Assembly (NCBI GenBank): GCA_009760855.2
Contig: WPIO01000011.1
Span: 5,900,001-5,962,000, forward strand
Origin: Cristatella mucedo
Taxonomy: Eukaryota; Bryozoa; Phylactolaemata; Cristatellidae
DNA length: 62,000 bases
Direction of reading: 5' to 3'
Below, one piece after another: positions 1 to 10,317 of this stretch. Every line of letters begins with the position of its first letter. Position 1 is the stretch's first letter. Made by a program: the position numbers and the translations under genes. The notes below the pieces were generated by a model. That model searched no databases and had not been told where the DNA came from. It was given only the letters and a program-made list of their open reading frames with translations.

Positions 1-160
1 GAAAACTTAACCTCTTTCTTGGCACTTAACATATGCTGCAAAGGAAGCATGACGACTTGGTGCTTCCTTTGCAGCATATGTAAAGTGCCTAGAAAGAGGT
101 TAAGCTCTCTGAGCGTGCTATACAAATGTCTAATTATTATTAGTAGTAGTATTAAAAGTA
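1..160. mobile_element. Two opposed LINE-A 3' tails (fold-back)
   Basis: Bases 1-50 are the reverse complement of the LINE-A 3' end (TTTGCAGC...TAGAAAGAG). Bases 66-160 carry the same end in plus orientation and finish in a degenerate (ATT)n/(AGT)n tail. The two copies form an inverted repeat centred near base 57. The minus LINE-A copy resumes after about 160, so the plus tail looks inserted into it. Confidence 0.7.
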
Positions 161-641
161 ATGATGGCATGCACAACGTCAAAAAGGTAACATGGTTAGA
201 GGTGGCATGCACAAGTTCAGCAAGCAAAGATGGTTAGTTGCAGCATGCGAAGTGTCAGCACGTACAAGCACACAAAGGACGGATCGCAAGGACCCACTAA
301 ATGCTCTGACGTTCGGTGCTTTTTAGTTCTTTTTTTAAATGTCGTCAGGGGATGTCATGACGTCAGTTGGAAGTGAGTTCCTGAGGCTTTGGGAGAATAC
401 AAACTAAAGGTACTGTCTCCAAAGGATGCGAGGTTGGTATGAGGTGTGGCTAGATGATTCGATTCCCTAAAGCTTTTGAAACGATGCGTAGCCCCGTCCG
501 CGGGGACTGGGCACGATAGGTAGACGGGAGCCAGATAGTGAAGGAATCTAAAAGTGAGCGAAAGAACGTTGAAGTCGATACGCTGCTTGATTGGAAGCCA
601 ATGCAGGTCGGGCAAGAAGTGGGACGACGTGGAAACTGCGC
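160..641 (-). mobile_element. LINE-A 3' fragment (ORF2 C-terminus and 3'UTR)
   Basis: The minus strand reads the end of LINE-A ORF2, with the motifs DLHWLPIKQRIDF and FGDSTFSLYSPKA, followed by the 3'UTR. It resembles the better copies at 35202 and 49341. It is frame-damaged and 5'-truncated at about 641, where CpG-rich sequence begins. Confidence 0.8.
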
Positions 642-1400
642 GGCGGCGGCGCCCTAACGACACGTGACTCGCACGCACTCATGCGCTCGCGCGCCCGTCT
701 CGACGGGCGCCGCTGGCCGGAGATGACTCACGCGCCGACCGAAGGCCGAGGAGGAAAGTGCGGCGGCGCGCAGCTTTTAATTTCGAGGCGGCGGTCCTCG
801 CCTGAGACCCGTCCGAGCCGCTTGTCGACAGCAAATCAGTAAGCGAGCGCCCCGGGGAGCGCGCAGGTGGCGCCACCGTCGGAATCCCGGCCGGGCCTGG
901 CGGTCAGTCGGCTGCGTCGCTCTCAAAGGCCGTCGAGGAGCGGCTCATTTCCCTCTGGTGGTCGAGCCACGACTGCTAATTGCATCTCGCGCTCGAGCCG
1001 AGCCCTCAGGCAGCTCCTGGAGATGGCGCGGGGCGGCGCGCTCGGTCTCGCCAAGGGTCGCGCCAGCGCGACCGCCGTAGCCGCGCTGGCGGAAGAGGTC
1101 GTGCCAGCCCAGCGGCGGCGGCCAGAGACAACGGCGAGCGCAGCGCTCTCGTGTCGTCGTCGTCGTCGTTGTAAGTTATCAGCGGCCGGTACTCTTGTAC
1201 GAAGCTTTACTTCGCAGCACGCTCTCAGAATGCGGTGCGACAGCAAGAGAGCCGCCTCGCGACGCTCCGGTCCGCAGAGGGCGGCAGCGCTCAGCGCCTC
1301 GTCGTCTCAACCTTTCGCGTGCAATCCCGCCACGGTTTGATCCGAGATAAAGAATAAATACTAGGATAACAGTCAGCTCATCCTCCAGCCTCATTTACAG
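642..1400. promoter_or_regulatory. CpG-rich block, possible promoter island
   Basis: The sequence is very rich in C, G and CpG and contrasts sharply with the AT-richer flanks. Several overlapping open frames exist on both strands but show only low-complexity Arg/Ala/Ser composition, as expected for GC-rich noncoding DNA. I see no domain. It may be the 5' end of a gene, but no exon can be supported. Confidence 0.4.
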
Positions 1401-1750
1401 TTGTTAATTAAAGCGAGAAAGTCTGTCACGCCGCTAGATGGCGCACTGGCGTACCGTGGCAAGATGGCGTACTTCTGTCAAGCGACAAGATGGTGCAACG
1501 TTGCTTTCCTTGCGTTGTCTTCCAATGACTCAGCGAAGCCAATCCACGGGCAGCGAGCTGCTCGTGGTAGCAGAAGAGCCGTGGCTGCTAACATCTGGCT
1601 CGAACCTATGAACTAGGTCTCGGAGAACGAGCACCTTACCCATGGGCTAAGATCTAGTTCTGCTCTCTGTCGTACGCGGTCCATGTTCAAAGCATATGTG
1701 CTCCGGTGCATGCAGTCCGCCTGATAAGCATTTGTTCAAAATTCTTTAGC
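1401..1750. other. Unassigned; repeated ATGGCG motifs
   Basis: There is no coding signal. Two close motifs, tAGATGGCG at about 1436 and cAAGATGGCG at about 1461, resemble the YY1-type AAnATGGCG element found near animal promoters. They lie just downstream of the CpG-rich block. Function is inference only. Confidence 0.25.
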
Positions 1751-1753
1751 TCT

Positions 1754-1756
<3 letters not shown>

Positions 1757-1795
<39 letters not shown>

Positions 1796-1803
1796 GCATA
1801 TTG

Positions 1804-1884
<81 letters not shown>

Positions 1885-1900
1885 GCATATTGAATTATAT
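1757..1900. repeat. (TA)n microsatellite with duplicated interruption
   Basis: Two (TA)n runs at about 1757-1793 and 1808-1882 are each followed by the same interruption, TAATGCATATTGAATTATAT. The array therefore grew by duplicating a unit that includes the interruption. Confidence 0.9.
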
Positions 1901-2087
1901 TATGTAGGATTTAAACCAAACGCACCTTACGGCGAACTCATAGACAAAAAATTCGCCTTGCACTACTGTATGGTGGTGTGGAGTTAAGCTGTGAAAACTA
2001 GCAGCCGACGTTCTTTATGTGTCGCTGCTGGAGAACGCATTGGGATAGATCTCCTACTTGGAAGAGCCATTTTAATGTATGGCAAGT

Positions 2088-2425
2088 GGGCGTTTAGAAG
2101 CTTTAGCTCTGCAGGTCCTAGACTGTGGAACTCGCTTCCACAATTCTTACGCAACGACATCTACTCTCCAACTGCCGACTTTGGCACATCTTTTTCAGCG
2201 GTCCTGAACTGCTACTTCTATGCTACTCACGACCTCAACTGCTCTCTTAACTCTGCTATGCTTCCCACTTTCTCTTTGTTGCGTGAGACGAAGTCTGTTG
2301 GCTACCGAATGCGTACCGAAAGCCGCTTAGGCTGTGAGTGCGCAATACAAAACTCTCCTGCGTAACACCCACATGGTCTTTATGACTTTGTGGAGTTACT
2401 GACGGAGATACATTAGATTGGCTTG
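2088..2425 (+). mobile_element. LINE-B 3' fragment
   Basis: Encodes the LINE-B C-terminal motif SSAGPRLWNSLPQFLRND, then the 3'UTR with MLPTFSLLRETKSVGYRMRTESRLGCE read-through, and ends at TGGAGTTACTGACGGAGATACATTA. It shares its structure with the copies at 20463, 30577 (minus) and 50415 (minus). It is 5'-truncated. Confidence 0.85.
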
Positions 2426-3160
2426 CCACGGGTTCCTGATGGTGGCGCATTGAGGCTGAACAACCTAAAATACTCAATTCCCCTTCTGGTTTGCGGATAA
2501 AGTTAAATTGAACCAGAACCTCGTTCCGTGCAGGAGCTGAGGCTTAAGTAAGCACTAATTTCTAGTGCACGACATTCGACCATCGGCGCATAGCTCCTAG
2601 GGCCTGACAGCAGTCGGCAACTAGAATCATTGAGTACGCCGCGCACGACCCGACTGCTGTCGGGAGTTACTGAGATCGTCAAACATCTTGGCGGTGGCTG
2701 TAGGAACTCCTCTCGTCGCCGGCCGGAGATAAGTACTCGCACCTGTCTAACGGCGATAGCCCTTCTCGTTCTCGCTGCCGCACAAACACAGCCCAGGCTC
2801 GCGCCGCACCTTGACCTTGCCGGCGCCATTCCTTTGGGGGGTTGGATGCCGCTGAGTTTACGTGCAACCCAAACAGATATCTGAAGCAAGTCCGTGCAAG
2901 TAGCCGCGCAGAGGACATGGCACGTGGCGGGTCACTCAGCAGCACGCCCGTTTCGAGCGGGTCCAGATGGATGACATCCCGCCGACCCCTCGCCTTTCCG
3001 TTGGTACGGGCTTTTGGCTCTTGACTCCTCCATGTCTTTACTGACCTGCAGCTCTCAGAACGCTAATGCGTGTCCGGTGTCTCTCCGGTAAATCTTGGTA
3101 TTTGTAAGCACCAGACGTCTGGGCGAGGGCCCACCCTCAAACCAAAGTGACTGCTTCGGG
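2426..3160. other. Unassigned GC-moderate region with a hairpin
   Basis: I see no recognisable gene. A near-perfect 15-bp inverted repeat, arms 2603-2617 and 2650-2664 with one mismatch and a 32-base loop, is the only clear structure. Confidence 0.3.
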
Positions 3161-3162
3161 AA

Positions 3163-3199
3163 TATAAAGGGGACTCAAAACCTAGTTCAAAAGTTCAGT
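3163..3199 (+). promoter_or_regulatory. Candidate core promoter (TATA + TCAGT initiator)
   Basis: TATAAA at 3163-3168 lies 34 bases upstream of the A in TCAGT (3195-3199), the spacing and initiator sequence typical of arthropod core promoters. Sequence immediately downstream is a LINE-A 3' fragment, so no gene is visibly driven. It could equally be the U3/R part of a solo LTR or chance. Confidence 0.3.
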
Positions 3200-3224
3200 A
3201 CTGACGCACGTCACGACGTCCCTT

Positions 3225-3390
3225 GACATGAAGGCATTTAAAAAGAAGATTAAAAACACCTGTTTGTTACAGCATTTGGTGGGTCTTTGTGATTCGTCCT
3301 TCGCGTGCATGGGCCTGCTTACACTGTGCCTGCTGCTTGCGAATGTTACCACTAATCATGTTGTAATGCTTTCTATAGCATCTGTGAAGT
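3225..3390 (+). mobile_element. LINE-A 3'UTR fragment
   Basis: The bases following ATTTAAAAAGAAGATTAAAAAC match the LINE-A region AACTTAAAAACACACCTATTTAGGACAGC...GGGTCCCTGTGATTCGTCC seen at 50135 and 55880. The copy is degenerate and its tail is missing. Confidence 0.7.
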
Positions 3391-3839
3391 CCCTAGTAAT
3401 GTCAAGTCCCGCATGGCAAGTGAGCACTAGTTGCATGCCATGCGTCGCGTGTAGTCACGCGGAGTCACCCGCAGACACCAGGAGACAGGATTACATTTGT
3501 ATTCTGTTGAAAGCTTGTGTGCATATCGCCATCCATTTCAAGATGTGGTGTATCTTTGGCAATTAAAAGAAAGCATATGAAGATAAGAGACTTTGCATTT
3601 AAAGCCTATTCACACAGCTCCATCAGGCTAGATATTTAATAGGTACTTTGCGTTTGATTAGCTTGTTTTCTACATTCTGGTTATGATAACATTCCTTATT
3701 CCCATATTATATAACTTTTTCTCCCACATTTCTCTCTAATTGCAAATGACACATTTCGCTGCTTGAGATCAGTGGCAGTCAACATTTTTTTCTAGGTGGA
3801 AAGACCTATAATATGCTTATGGAAGGGGCAAGACCCTAA
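3391..3839. other. Unassigned, AT-rich
   Basis: No coding, RNA or repeat family is recognised in this stretch. Confidence 0.3.
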
Positions 3840-5230
3840 AGATTTCCATGTTGGTGGGGGTACGGACATGTCCCTCCGGACTTCCCTCGACATTCCTCAC
3901 CCCGGACATTTCCCTGGGGTAGGAGATTCCCCCCCCCCGGGGTAAGGCACTTTCTCCCCTCCAGTATGGAAATGTCATGATATAAAATGTCTTGCTTACA
4001 TATCATGTAAAAATATTATATAATATATAATATACAACATATTCCTACATTGTAGCCATTAACAATGCGGCCGCTGCGGTGCTGATTTTCGACAGACCAC
4101 CAAGTGCAAGGTCAATGCTCCGCCCCGGGCGGCCAGCAGCAGACGCTCTCGGTAGCAGCCGACACCGGCACTGCTGGCTACCGCCCGTCCAAAGCTCACT
4201 ACCGCCGCCGCAGTCGTTGCTACACCGGGTGTCGCGCGTCGACCGCCGCCGCCACCGACGCCGCCGACGCCACCGCCGACGCCGACGCCGCCGCCGACGC
4301 CGCCGCCGACGCCGCCACCGACGCCGCCACCGACGCCGAAGCCACCGCCGCCGCCTCGCTGGCCGTGCGGGGCCCCGCTGGCCGTACAGCCTCCGTCGGT
4401 CGTGCTATCGATTCGCCGCTTATACTGAGTTGATTTTATTTCAATAGAGCGTGAGCTTCATTCGATCATGTAGATATGCAGTCGTCCCACGCCACTGTGC
4501 GCTTAGACTTTCGCGGCTTCACTCTGTTGCGGTTTTTTAGTTATCTTCATTAAAAAGTTGATCGAGATGGTGAAAATTATACAGCGTTCGCTTTTTTGTC
4601 TGAGTCAGTTACAAACCCCTGCCTCACAATTAAAATTAAAATTACTGAACGTATGGGTTATTGGTCTATTTATTTGAGCACCCTCACAAATCCTTCAAAG
4701 TCAGGTGCAGCCTCATTGAGAGCAGTAACCTTGCTCTTCTTTGCCGTGCAGTGCACCTCTTCATCATCATCGAAAAAATTGCACTATTTTCATAAGTTAG
4801 TGATTGTGTGTAAAAAATGCGTGCGTGTAATTGAATGTCCACTAATAACAATATTATATTCGTGGCATCTAATATATCTTGTTATTCCTTACTTTGTCTA
4901 ATATATTGGATAATGTGGGCATACTGGTGACTAAAAGGGTGCTATTTCATTTCCAGAGGGCTTTAATTATTTTAAAACCGAATTAGAGGGTCGTGAACAG
5001 GTTTCGTATGGTCTAGTTACTAAATTATTTGATTTATGAATAAAGAATCGTACTTCGCGGAAATTCACTTATCACGGCAGAGTCTGGAACCGATTAGCCA
5101 CGATTAAAGAGGGACGACTCTATTTATCCGTATTATTAGTATTACATTGATCCACATTGGGGGGCAAATGTCCTAGGGTCCACCAGGGGTGGGGAATGTC
5201 CGGGGGAAATATCCTACAACCGTTGGCGGG
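3840..5230. other. Stretch bracketed by inverted G/C-rich AATGTCC clusters
   Basis: The left end (3860-3975) contains several C-rich copies of GGACATTTCCC-like motifs. The right end (5155-5215) contains the complementary GGGGAATGTCCGGGGG and GGCAAATGTCC motifs. The interior holds AT-rich palindromic sequence, a GC minisatellite and nothing coding. It may be a non-autonomous DNA transposon or two unrelated degenerate tandem patches. Confidence 0.3.
4225..4350. repeat. GCC/GAC/ACC trinucleotide minisatellite
   Basis: Compound array of GCCGCC, GACGCC and CACCGAC units. It generates artificial Arg/His or Ala/Asp frames but shows no protein domain and has no nearby exon support. Confidence 0.85.
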
Positions 5231-5249
5231 GCTAGACCCGCAATTAATG

Positions 5250-5432
5250 AATAATAATAATAATAATAATGCACTTAATAAAGCGCCCTCAGAGAACTCA
5301 ATCTCTCTAGGCGCTTTACATTTGCTGCAAAGGGAAATGCAATTGAATGGTGAGTGACATCATGCTTGATAAACAAACAAAATGAATAATATGGTTAGTG
5401 GTGACATGCACAGGGTCAGCATGCAAATGTGA
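5250..5432 (-). mobile_element. LINE-A 3' tail
   Basis: Begins with (AAT)n, then GCACTT..AAAGCGCCCTCAGAGAACTC and CGCTTTACATTTGCTGCAAAGG, which is the reverse complement of the LINE-A stem-loop tail. It continues through the 3'UTR to about the GCATGCAAATG segment, where it is truncated. Confidence 0.85.
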
Positions 5433-6045
5433 AATGAAATGTGTATGAAAGTTTATTGGGCCAAACCGCAGGGGTTATTCGAGATGAATTTGGTGGCTGC
5501 CCATCGGGTGGAAATTAAGACGTGGTGTCATCGTCGGTTACTATTGTTGGGGGGGGCTTAGGAATAGGGAGTGGCCGAGGTCACAGCGCCACTGCAGTGG
5601 GGAGAGCAATTGCCCCCTCTCCCTGGCTCCGACTCTGTTTAGTATGGTAATTATTCGGTGGCAGCCGCTGAGCGGCGCTTGGCAAGCGAACGTTCAAAGA
5701 GAGCTGCTAAGCAGTTCTGAATGTTTTGACAGTTCGATCTACACGTCATCCTTGGCTGAAACTTGTTAAGATGTGGTTACACAAACAGGTCGAAGTTTAG
5801 TTAGGAGACCCGCTCCGCTTGACTGCAGGACATCGTGATCCTTAATTACTTTTATTGGTCGACAAATTTTTACAAGAGTTATGTCAATGAAATGAAATTA
5901 ATCATTTCTTATCAATTTGTATGTGCTCAATACAAATATGACAGTGAAATTGCAAAATTGGCTCTGCTTTTTTGTAATCCGCATTAAATTAATGTTTACA
6001 TCATTAAATGCACGTCAATAGTAATAGGTCTACGGTTTATACCTG
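5433..6045. other. Unassigned
   Basis: No coding, RNA or repeat identity is recognised. A short G-rich run (about 5547) is the only compositional feature. Confidence 0.3.
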
Positions 6046-6049
6046 TAAA

Positions 6050-6640
6050 AGATGAATTCGTACACTACTTGTTGGATTGCTTCGCCTGTCTCTTGTATAG
6101 CTGTTTGGGAGCATTTCTGGAGCGTGTCCAGCAGTAGTCAACCAGATATGGTAGTGGACCATTTTCCCTGGTATCTTTGTTCCATTGTGGTGATATCTTT
6201 ACGAAAACGTTCGCCGTGTTCATCAACTAAACATGACACCGCTGTCAGTGGAAAAATCCAAATGAGAATGAATGAAGTGAATCCTTAGAGACCTATTGAA
6301 GCCAAGTTTTTTTTATACTGCAGTAGCATGTCGTCTGCTAGTTTTTTTAGTTTTCTGCCATAACATTCCGACAATGTTTGTAGACACTCATTCCAGAGAA
6401 AATCATTTGGATCCTTGTTTCGCATCACTCTGAAGCATGTTCTTGAACGGGTAATCGTTGAAGAGCTCTCGAATCTGAAATCTCTCGATTCACCAACCTT
6501 GCATCTGAAGGTAAGATAATGTACCTTCTTAACTTGAGAAGCGATACCTTTCTTCTGGTTGGTAAATGTCACTTCCCCGCAAATATAGCAAAAATTATCC
6601 ATGGTATCAACGCACTTTCGAGGCATTACTCTTCTGTATT
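6050..6640 (-). pseudogene. Decayed copy of a multicopy invertebrate gene family (CYICGE / DEHGERF type)
   Basis: The minus strand from about 6626 reads MPRKCVDTMDNFCYICGEVTF, the N-terminus of a family of uncharacterised, multicopy proteins that I recall from hydra, aphids and other invertebrates. Further along, in shifted frames, come KIHFIHSHLDFF (about 6290-6250), DEHGERFRKDITTMEQRYQGKW (about 6225-6160) and DYCWT, the C-terminal hallmarks of the same family. The central several hundred residues are missing and at least two frameshifts or stops lie between the blocks, so this is a broken, internally deleted copy. No function is established. The multicopy nature suggests amplification by, or inside, a transposon. 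The family recall is from memory and should be checked by search. Confidence 0.6.
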
Positions 6641-7862
6641 GTACCTCAATAGATGAAATAATAACAATTTTATGTAACAGTAGCTTAAACTGTCTCGCAC
6701 AAAGCCTGAAGTATTTTAATTGCGAAATCGATCCGACTGGGTTTTATGACGTCAACTTACTGCAGCAGCCGCTTGACAGTAGTATTGCTTTGCATCAGAA
6801 AAATATGCTATCATCTCGGGATGATTTGTGCATGATGGTACTGTGAATTGGGATACAATATTACATCAATCTAGCCTTATTCAGGATGTTTTTGCAGTCC
6901 TACTGGATACATTTTAGGGTAAAACATAGAAAATGAGCTACATGAAATATCCTCAAAACGAGAGCCGATAAAAATGTGTATGGTTATATTCGTTCAGCAC
7001 ACCCACATGCTGTGGGTTAGGGATTATTTAAGTCAGTAACAATTTCCATTTTGACCAGTGTTAACAATAGGCGGACTCCTTTGCGACTGGCTCATTACGA
7101 ACAGTTGGCAAAATGTCGAGACCGAAAGGTTGGTGTATTCTTATTTGGCCGTAGCGCGGCTGACGTTTGCTAAAGAGGCAGATGAGAGTAGATTTATTTA
7201 GTTCACGCACCACGATCGAGATGACCCTCGAGCTTGACCCCGTTTCAACATGGTGGACGCATCGTGCCCAGTAATGCACGCATGTATGCCGACACAAGCA
7301 GGAAATATGGCAGCGATTAAGAGTACTGATACCTTAGCATAATAAGTCTGTATCCATATCATAGATCTCAGTCTCTCTGACAGCAGCGAAGGCTTGCAGG
7401 CATTATTCAGCGGCTTCAAGGCTACTTTAATTAGAATGCAAATCAGCTTAAATGCTAATGCAGAGTCTAGAATCACAACCGTTAATAACCGTTCATAACA
7501 GTTACATTCCAGGAGCCGCTAATAATGGCTGTCATAATCGGGTTGGTTTAGTACTCTACACCGTTTCAATGTCCATTACTGTCTCGCTGCCCGACATTTT
7601 CGTCCTCTTGTCTCAGTTATTAATCGGGCAAGTGAATGACTTACTGCTACCCATGCTAGGTTTTTGTAGGTACTTCCATAGGTGCTTTGACCACAAAAAC
7701 GCTATTCAGATATCAGGGTAGCTTCATCCAGGGCCCAATAACGATCTGTACAATGGCAGCGTTCGTGCGTTGAGAAATACTCCGAGAGTACGGTTGGTTG
7801 TTTATCTACATGCACCCTTAATGTGAAAGACGTTTCAGGCCGGCTGCAAGGCAGCCAGCTCC
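6641..7862. other. Unassigned
   Basis: Several short open frames occur but none matches a family I recognise. A segment around 7512-7545 (CAGGAGCCGCTAATAAT...TCATAATC) recurs at 42392-42430, hinting at an unidentified dispersed repeat. Confidence 0.3.
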
Positions 7863-8036
7863 ATCCGTGATGGCAAGCTAGGTAAGGCGGCTGCTTTTCA
7901 CGACCTCAGTTTTGAGGTCACGTGGGTTCGATTCCTGCGGTCGGCGATCCTTGATTGCCGCTGCAAGCGACGGTGGCGATAGCCGTAAAGGCTCTTCTGT
8001 CGCTATACAAGTGAGACTATTAAATCAGCTAGTATT
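7863..8036 (+). mobile_element. SINE-1, tRNA-headed
   Basis: Starts at CGTGATGGCAAGCTAGGTAAGG (A-box-like region) and contains a palindromic ACGACCTC..GAGGTC arm followed by GGGTTCGATTCC, a canonical pol III B box. It then has the family body GCCGCTGCAAGCG..GATAGCCGTAAAGGCTC and the tail TTAAATCAGCTAGTATTG. It is nearly full length, and the same order of blocks recurs at 26026, 34274, 47872 and elsewhere. Confidence 0.85.
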
Positions 8037-8039
8037 GTT

Positions 8040-8537
8040 TATCTCGATCCCTTCTTGACTTGCTCTAACTGAATAATAAAAGCCAAGCCATGTCAGGTCA
8101 TAACAGTCGTTTAAGCTTCCTCACTCCGAAACAAGGCAGCATTCTTTACACAACCAGTTCATATGATTCTTGCAGTTATAAGAATCTGGCCGGTGCTCAC
8201 TTATCAGCATTAATACAGGCAATTGCAACCATTTCTAAGCAAATTTATTGGTTAACCTTTTGATAGTTCCATTGCCATACCTCAATAATGAAAGCGATAC
8301 AACTGGGATTGTCGTGCCTGTCACAAATATTAGCACAGACCGTGGTAGGTCACATGACTACCTTCCTATATGCCTAGCCTTCTATAAGCATTGGACAGCC
8401 TCCTACGGAGGCTCCACTCAAAATGGAAATGGCTTATGGAAACAGCATCTGGATTCATTCTCTGGAAACCCTCTCTAAGCTGCGATTCTAGAGGTGACAA
8501 CCAGTTAAGAAATAAGGTTTTTTAAGATACTAGCACT
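8040..8537. other. Unassigned
   Basis: No gene or repeat family is recognised between the SINE-1 copy and the LINE-A tail. Confidence 0.3.
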
Positions 8538-9172
8538 CATAATAATAATAATGATAATACATTTGATAAAGTGCCCTCGGAGAACTTTAGCTCTTTCTAG
8601 GTGTTTTACATTTGCTGCAAAGGAAACACGATTAAATTGTGAGTGGTATCATAATTGATAAACAACATGAATAATTTGGTTAGGGGTGAAATGCACAGGG
8701 TCAGCCTGCAAGTGTAGTTAACGGCAGCATGCAGTGTCAGTACGCATAAGCACACAAACGACGAGTCACATGGACCCACTAAATGCTGTCATAAATAGGT
8801 GCGTTTTAAGTTCTTTTTAAATGTGGTCAAGTCAGGGAATGTCGTTACGCAAGTCGGGAGTGAGTTCCGGGCTTTGGGAGCATACAAACTAAATGCACTG
8901 CCTCCAAAGGATTTGAGGTTTGTACGAGGTATGGGTTATCATTTAGATTCCGAAAAGCGGACGATACGATACTTGGGCTGCTGGGAAGTAGATCTAATAG
9001 GTAGGCTGGAGCCAAAGAATGAAGGGACCTAAAATTGAGCGACAAAACCTTGAAGTTGAAACCGTTGCTTGACTGGTAGCCAGTGCAGGTCGGCTAGAAG
9101 TAGTGTGATGTGGCAACTACGACGCTCACGACAGACAAGCCTAGCTGCAGAGTTTTGCACCAGCTAATGTTT
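8538..9172 (-). mobile_element. LINE-A 3' fragment
   Basis: Starts with (AAT)n, then the inverted stem-loop tail and 3'UTR, and then the minus-strand ORF2 C-terminus, including the region coding SLHSLAPAYLLDLLP in a damaged frame. It ends near the conserved TTTTGCACCAGCT. It is 5'-truncated there. Confidence 0.85.
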
Positions 9173-9880
9173 GAGAACATAAAATGCCAGTGCGAGCTAA
9201 ATCTAGCCGTAAATATGCAGCAGCTGGCCGATCGTGGCCGATCACGGCGGACGGAGATTGTCACGGCTTTCTTGGCCGCTGCTTCGTCGCATGCCTTTGC
9301 TGGGACTCTTCTGGACGTCTACTGGTGCAGGGCTTCCACGCGGAAGCCCTGCACTCCGAAATCTCACCTTCCATTCAGTCTCGAAAAAGAAAACAAGCAA
9401 ACGTCCATAGCTCGTTGACACGGTGGCGACAGCTTCGGAAGAGCTGCACCGAGCGCTCAGTGCCGCCTACGCACAGCATGTGCGATCCACTCGAGTCTGG
9501 CAGTCAGAAGGAGTCGCTTGCAGTGCGGCAGGCGTGCGAACGCGGCGAGTTGTGTCGTGCAAAGCAAGTGCTGGTTTTCACCGGTAACTGTCAGCCGCTA
9601 TAGCATACGCGACCATCGCCTCAACTGCACTGCCTAGCCTGAGTCGATCGGACAATTGCTGCATCCAGACGCATGGGAGAGCGCGCCTTTGGTCACCTGT
9701 CCGGAACCGCCGAAAAGAGCTAGCGACTAGAGCGACTCTTAGCGACGCGACAACTACAAGGCCGGCTGGAGAGTAGCTTTGTCTTCCCTCGCGCCTTCTC
9801 GGGTTGAAGGATCGTCTTTGTTTTTGTCCGCGGTATAAGATGCTCGACATCAAAGAAGGAGGTCGATTTGCTTGTCTTAG
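9173..9880. other. Unassigned, open frame of 139 codons and a perfect hairpin
   Basis: A plus-strand frame at 9184-9603 is open for 139 codons but has no recognisable domain and overlaps a perfect 13-bp hairpin (9325-9337 with 9342-9354, loop ACGC). I do not call it a gene. Confidence 0.25.
9325..9354. repeat. Perfect 13-bp hairpin, 4-base loop
   Basis: GTGCAGGGCTTCC at 9325-9337 is the exact reverse complement of 9342-9354, with loop ACGC. No T-run or RNA-gene context is visible. Confidence 0.8.
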
Positions 9881-9975
9881 ACTACTGAGGTCGTGGGCTC
9901 AAGCCTTGTTGCAGGGGTGGGGCGCCTGCGTAGAGATTCAGTTCTATTAGGGCACCATATAAATTAAGTACGTTT
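9880..9975 (+). mobile_element. SINE-2 partial copy
   Basis: Keeps the B-box region GAGGTCGTGGGCTCAAGCC, a short spacer, then GCGCCTGCGTAGAGATTCAGTTCTATTAGGGCACC, the LINE-A-like stem-loop tail, and ATATAAATTAA. The tRNA head upstream of the B box is missing. Confidence 0.65.
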
Positions 9976-10089
9976 TCTGTTTGTTAGCCGTAACGTTTTT
10001 ATGTAGCCCAGAGAGTGTTGAATATTACAATGCCTCTTCGCTCTCGCCTGCTAGATCTCGCTGTGGCCGAGCTATAGTGATGATAACAA

Positions 10090-10308
10090 TAATTATAAGA
10101 CATGTGTATAGCGCTAACAAAGAACTTAATCTCTTTCTAGGCGCTTTACATTTGCTGCAAAGAAAACATGATCGAACGGTTAATGGTAGCTTGCTCATTA
10201 CAATAAGCATAAGATGGTTAGAGGTGGCATGCACAAGGTCAGCATGCAAGCATGGTTAGTGTTGTCAACATGCACAGTGTCAGCACGCATAAGCACACAC
10301 ATGACGAA
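10090..10308 (-). mobile_element. LINE-A 3' tail
   Basis: Contains the inverted tail (GAACTTAATCTCTTTCTAGGCGC..TTTACATTTGCTGCAAAG) and 3'UTR blocks GGTTAGAGGTGGCATGCACAAGG and GTGTCAGCACGCATAAGCACAC. A plus-strand LINE-A copy begins about 10 bases beyond its end. Confidence 0.85.
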
Positions 10309-10317
10309 ACACTTAAA

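Noticed and set aside
867-1340. 157-codon frame in a CpG-rich block
   Set aside because: Arg/Ser/Ala-rich, with an equally long frame on the opposite strand and no recognisable domain.
4079-4447. Arg/His-rich and Ala/Asp-rich frames
   Set aside because: Both are readings of the GCC/GAC/ACC minisatellite.
7915-7940. tRNA gene
   Set aside because: The B box is real, but no acceptor stem or anticodon arm closes around it and the same sequence recurs as a SINE with a non-tRNA body.
9184-9603. 139-codon open frame as a gene
   Set aside because: No domain, contains a perfect palindrome, and is adjacent to truncated repeats. It is kept only as unassigned sequence.
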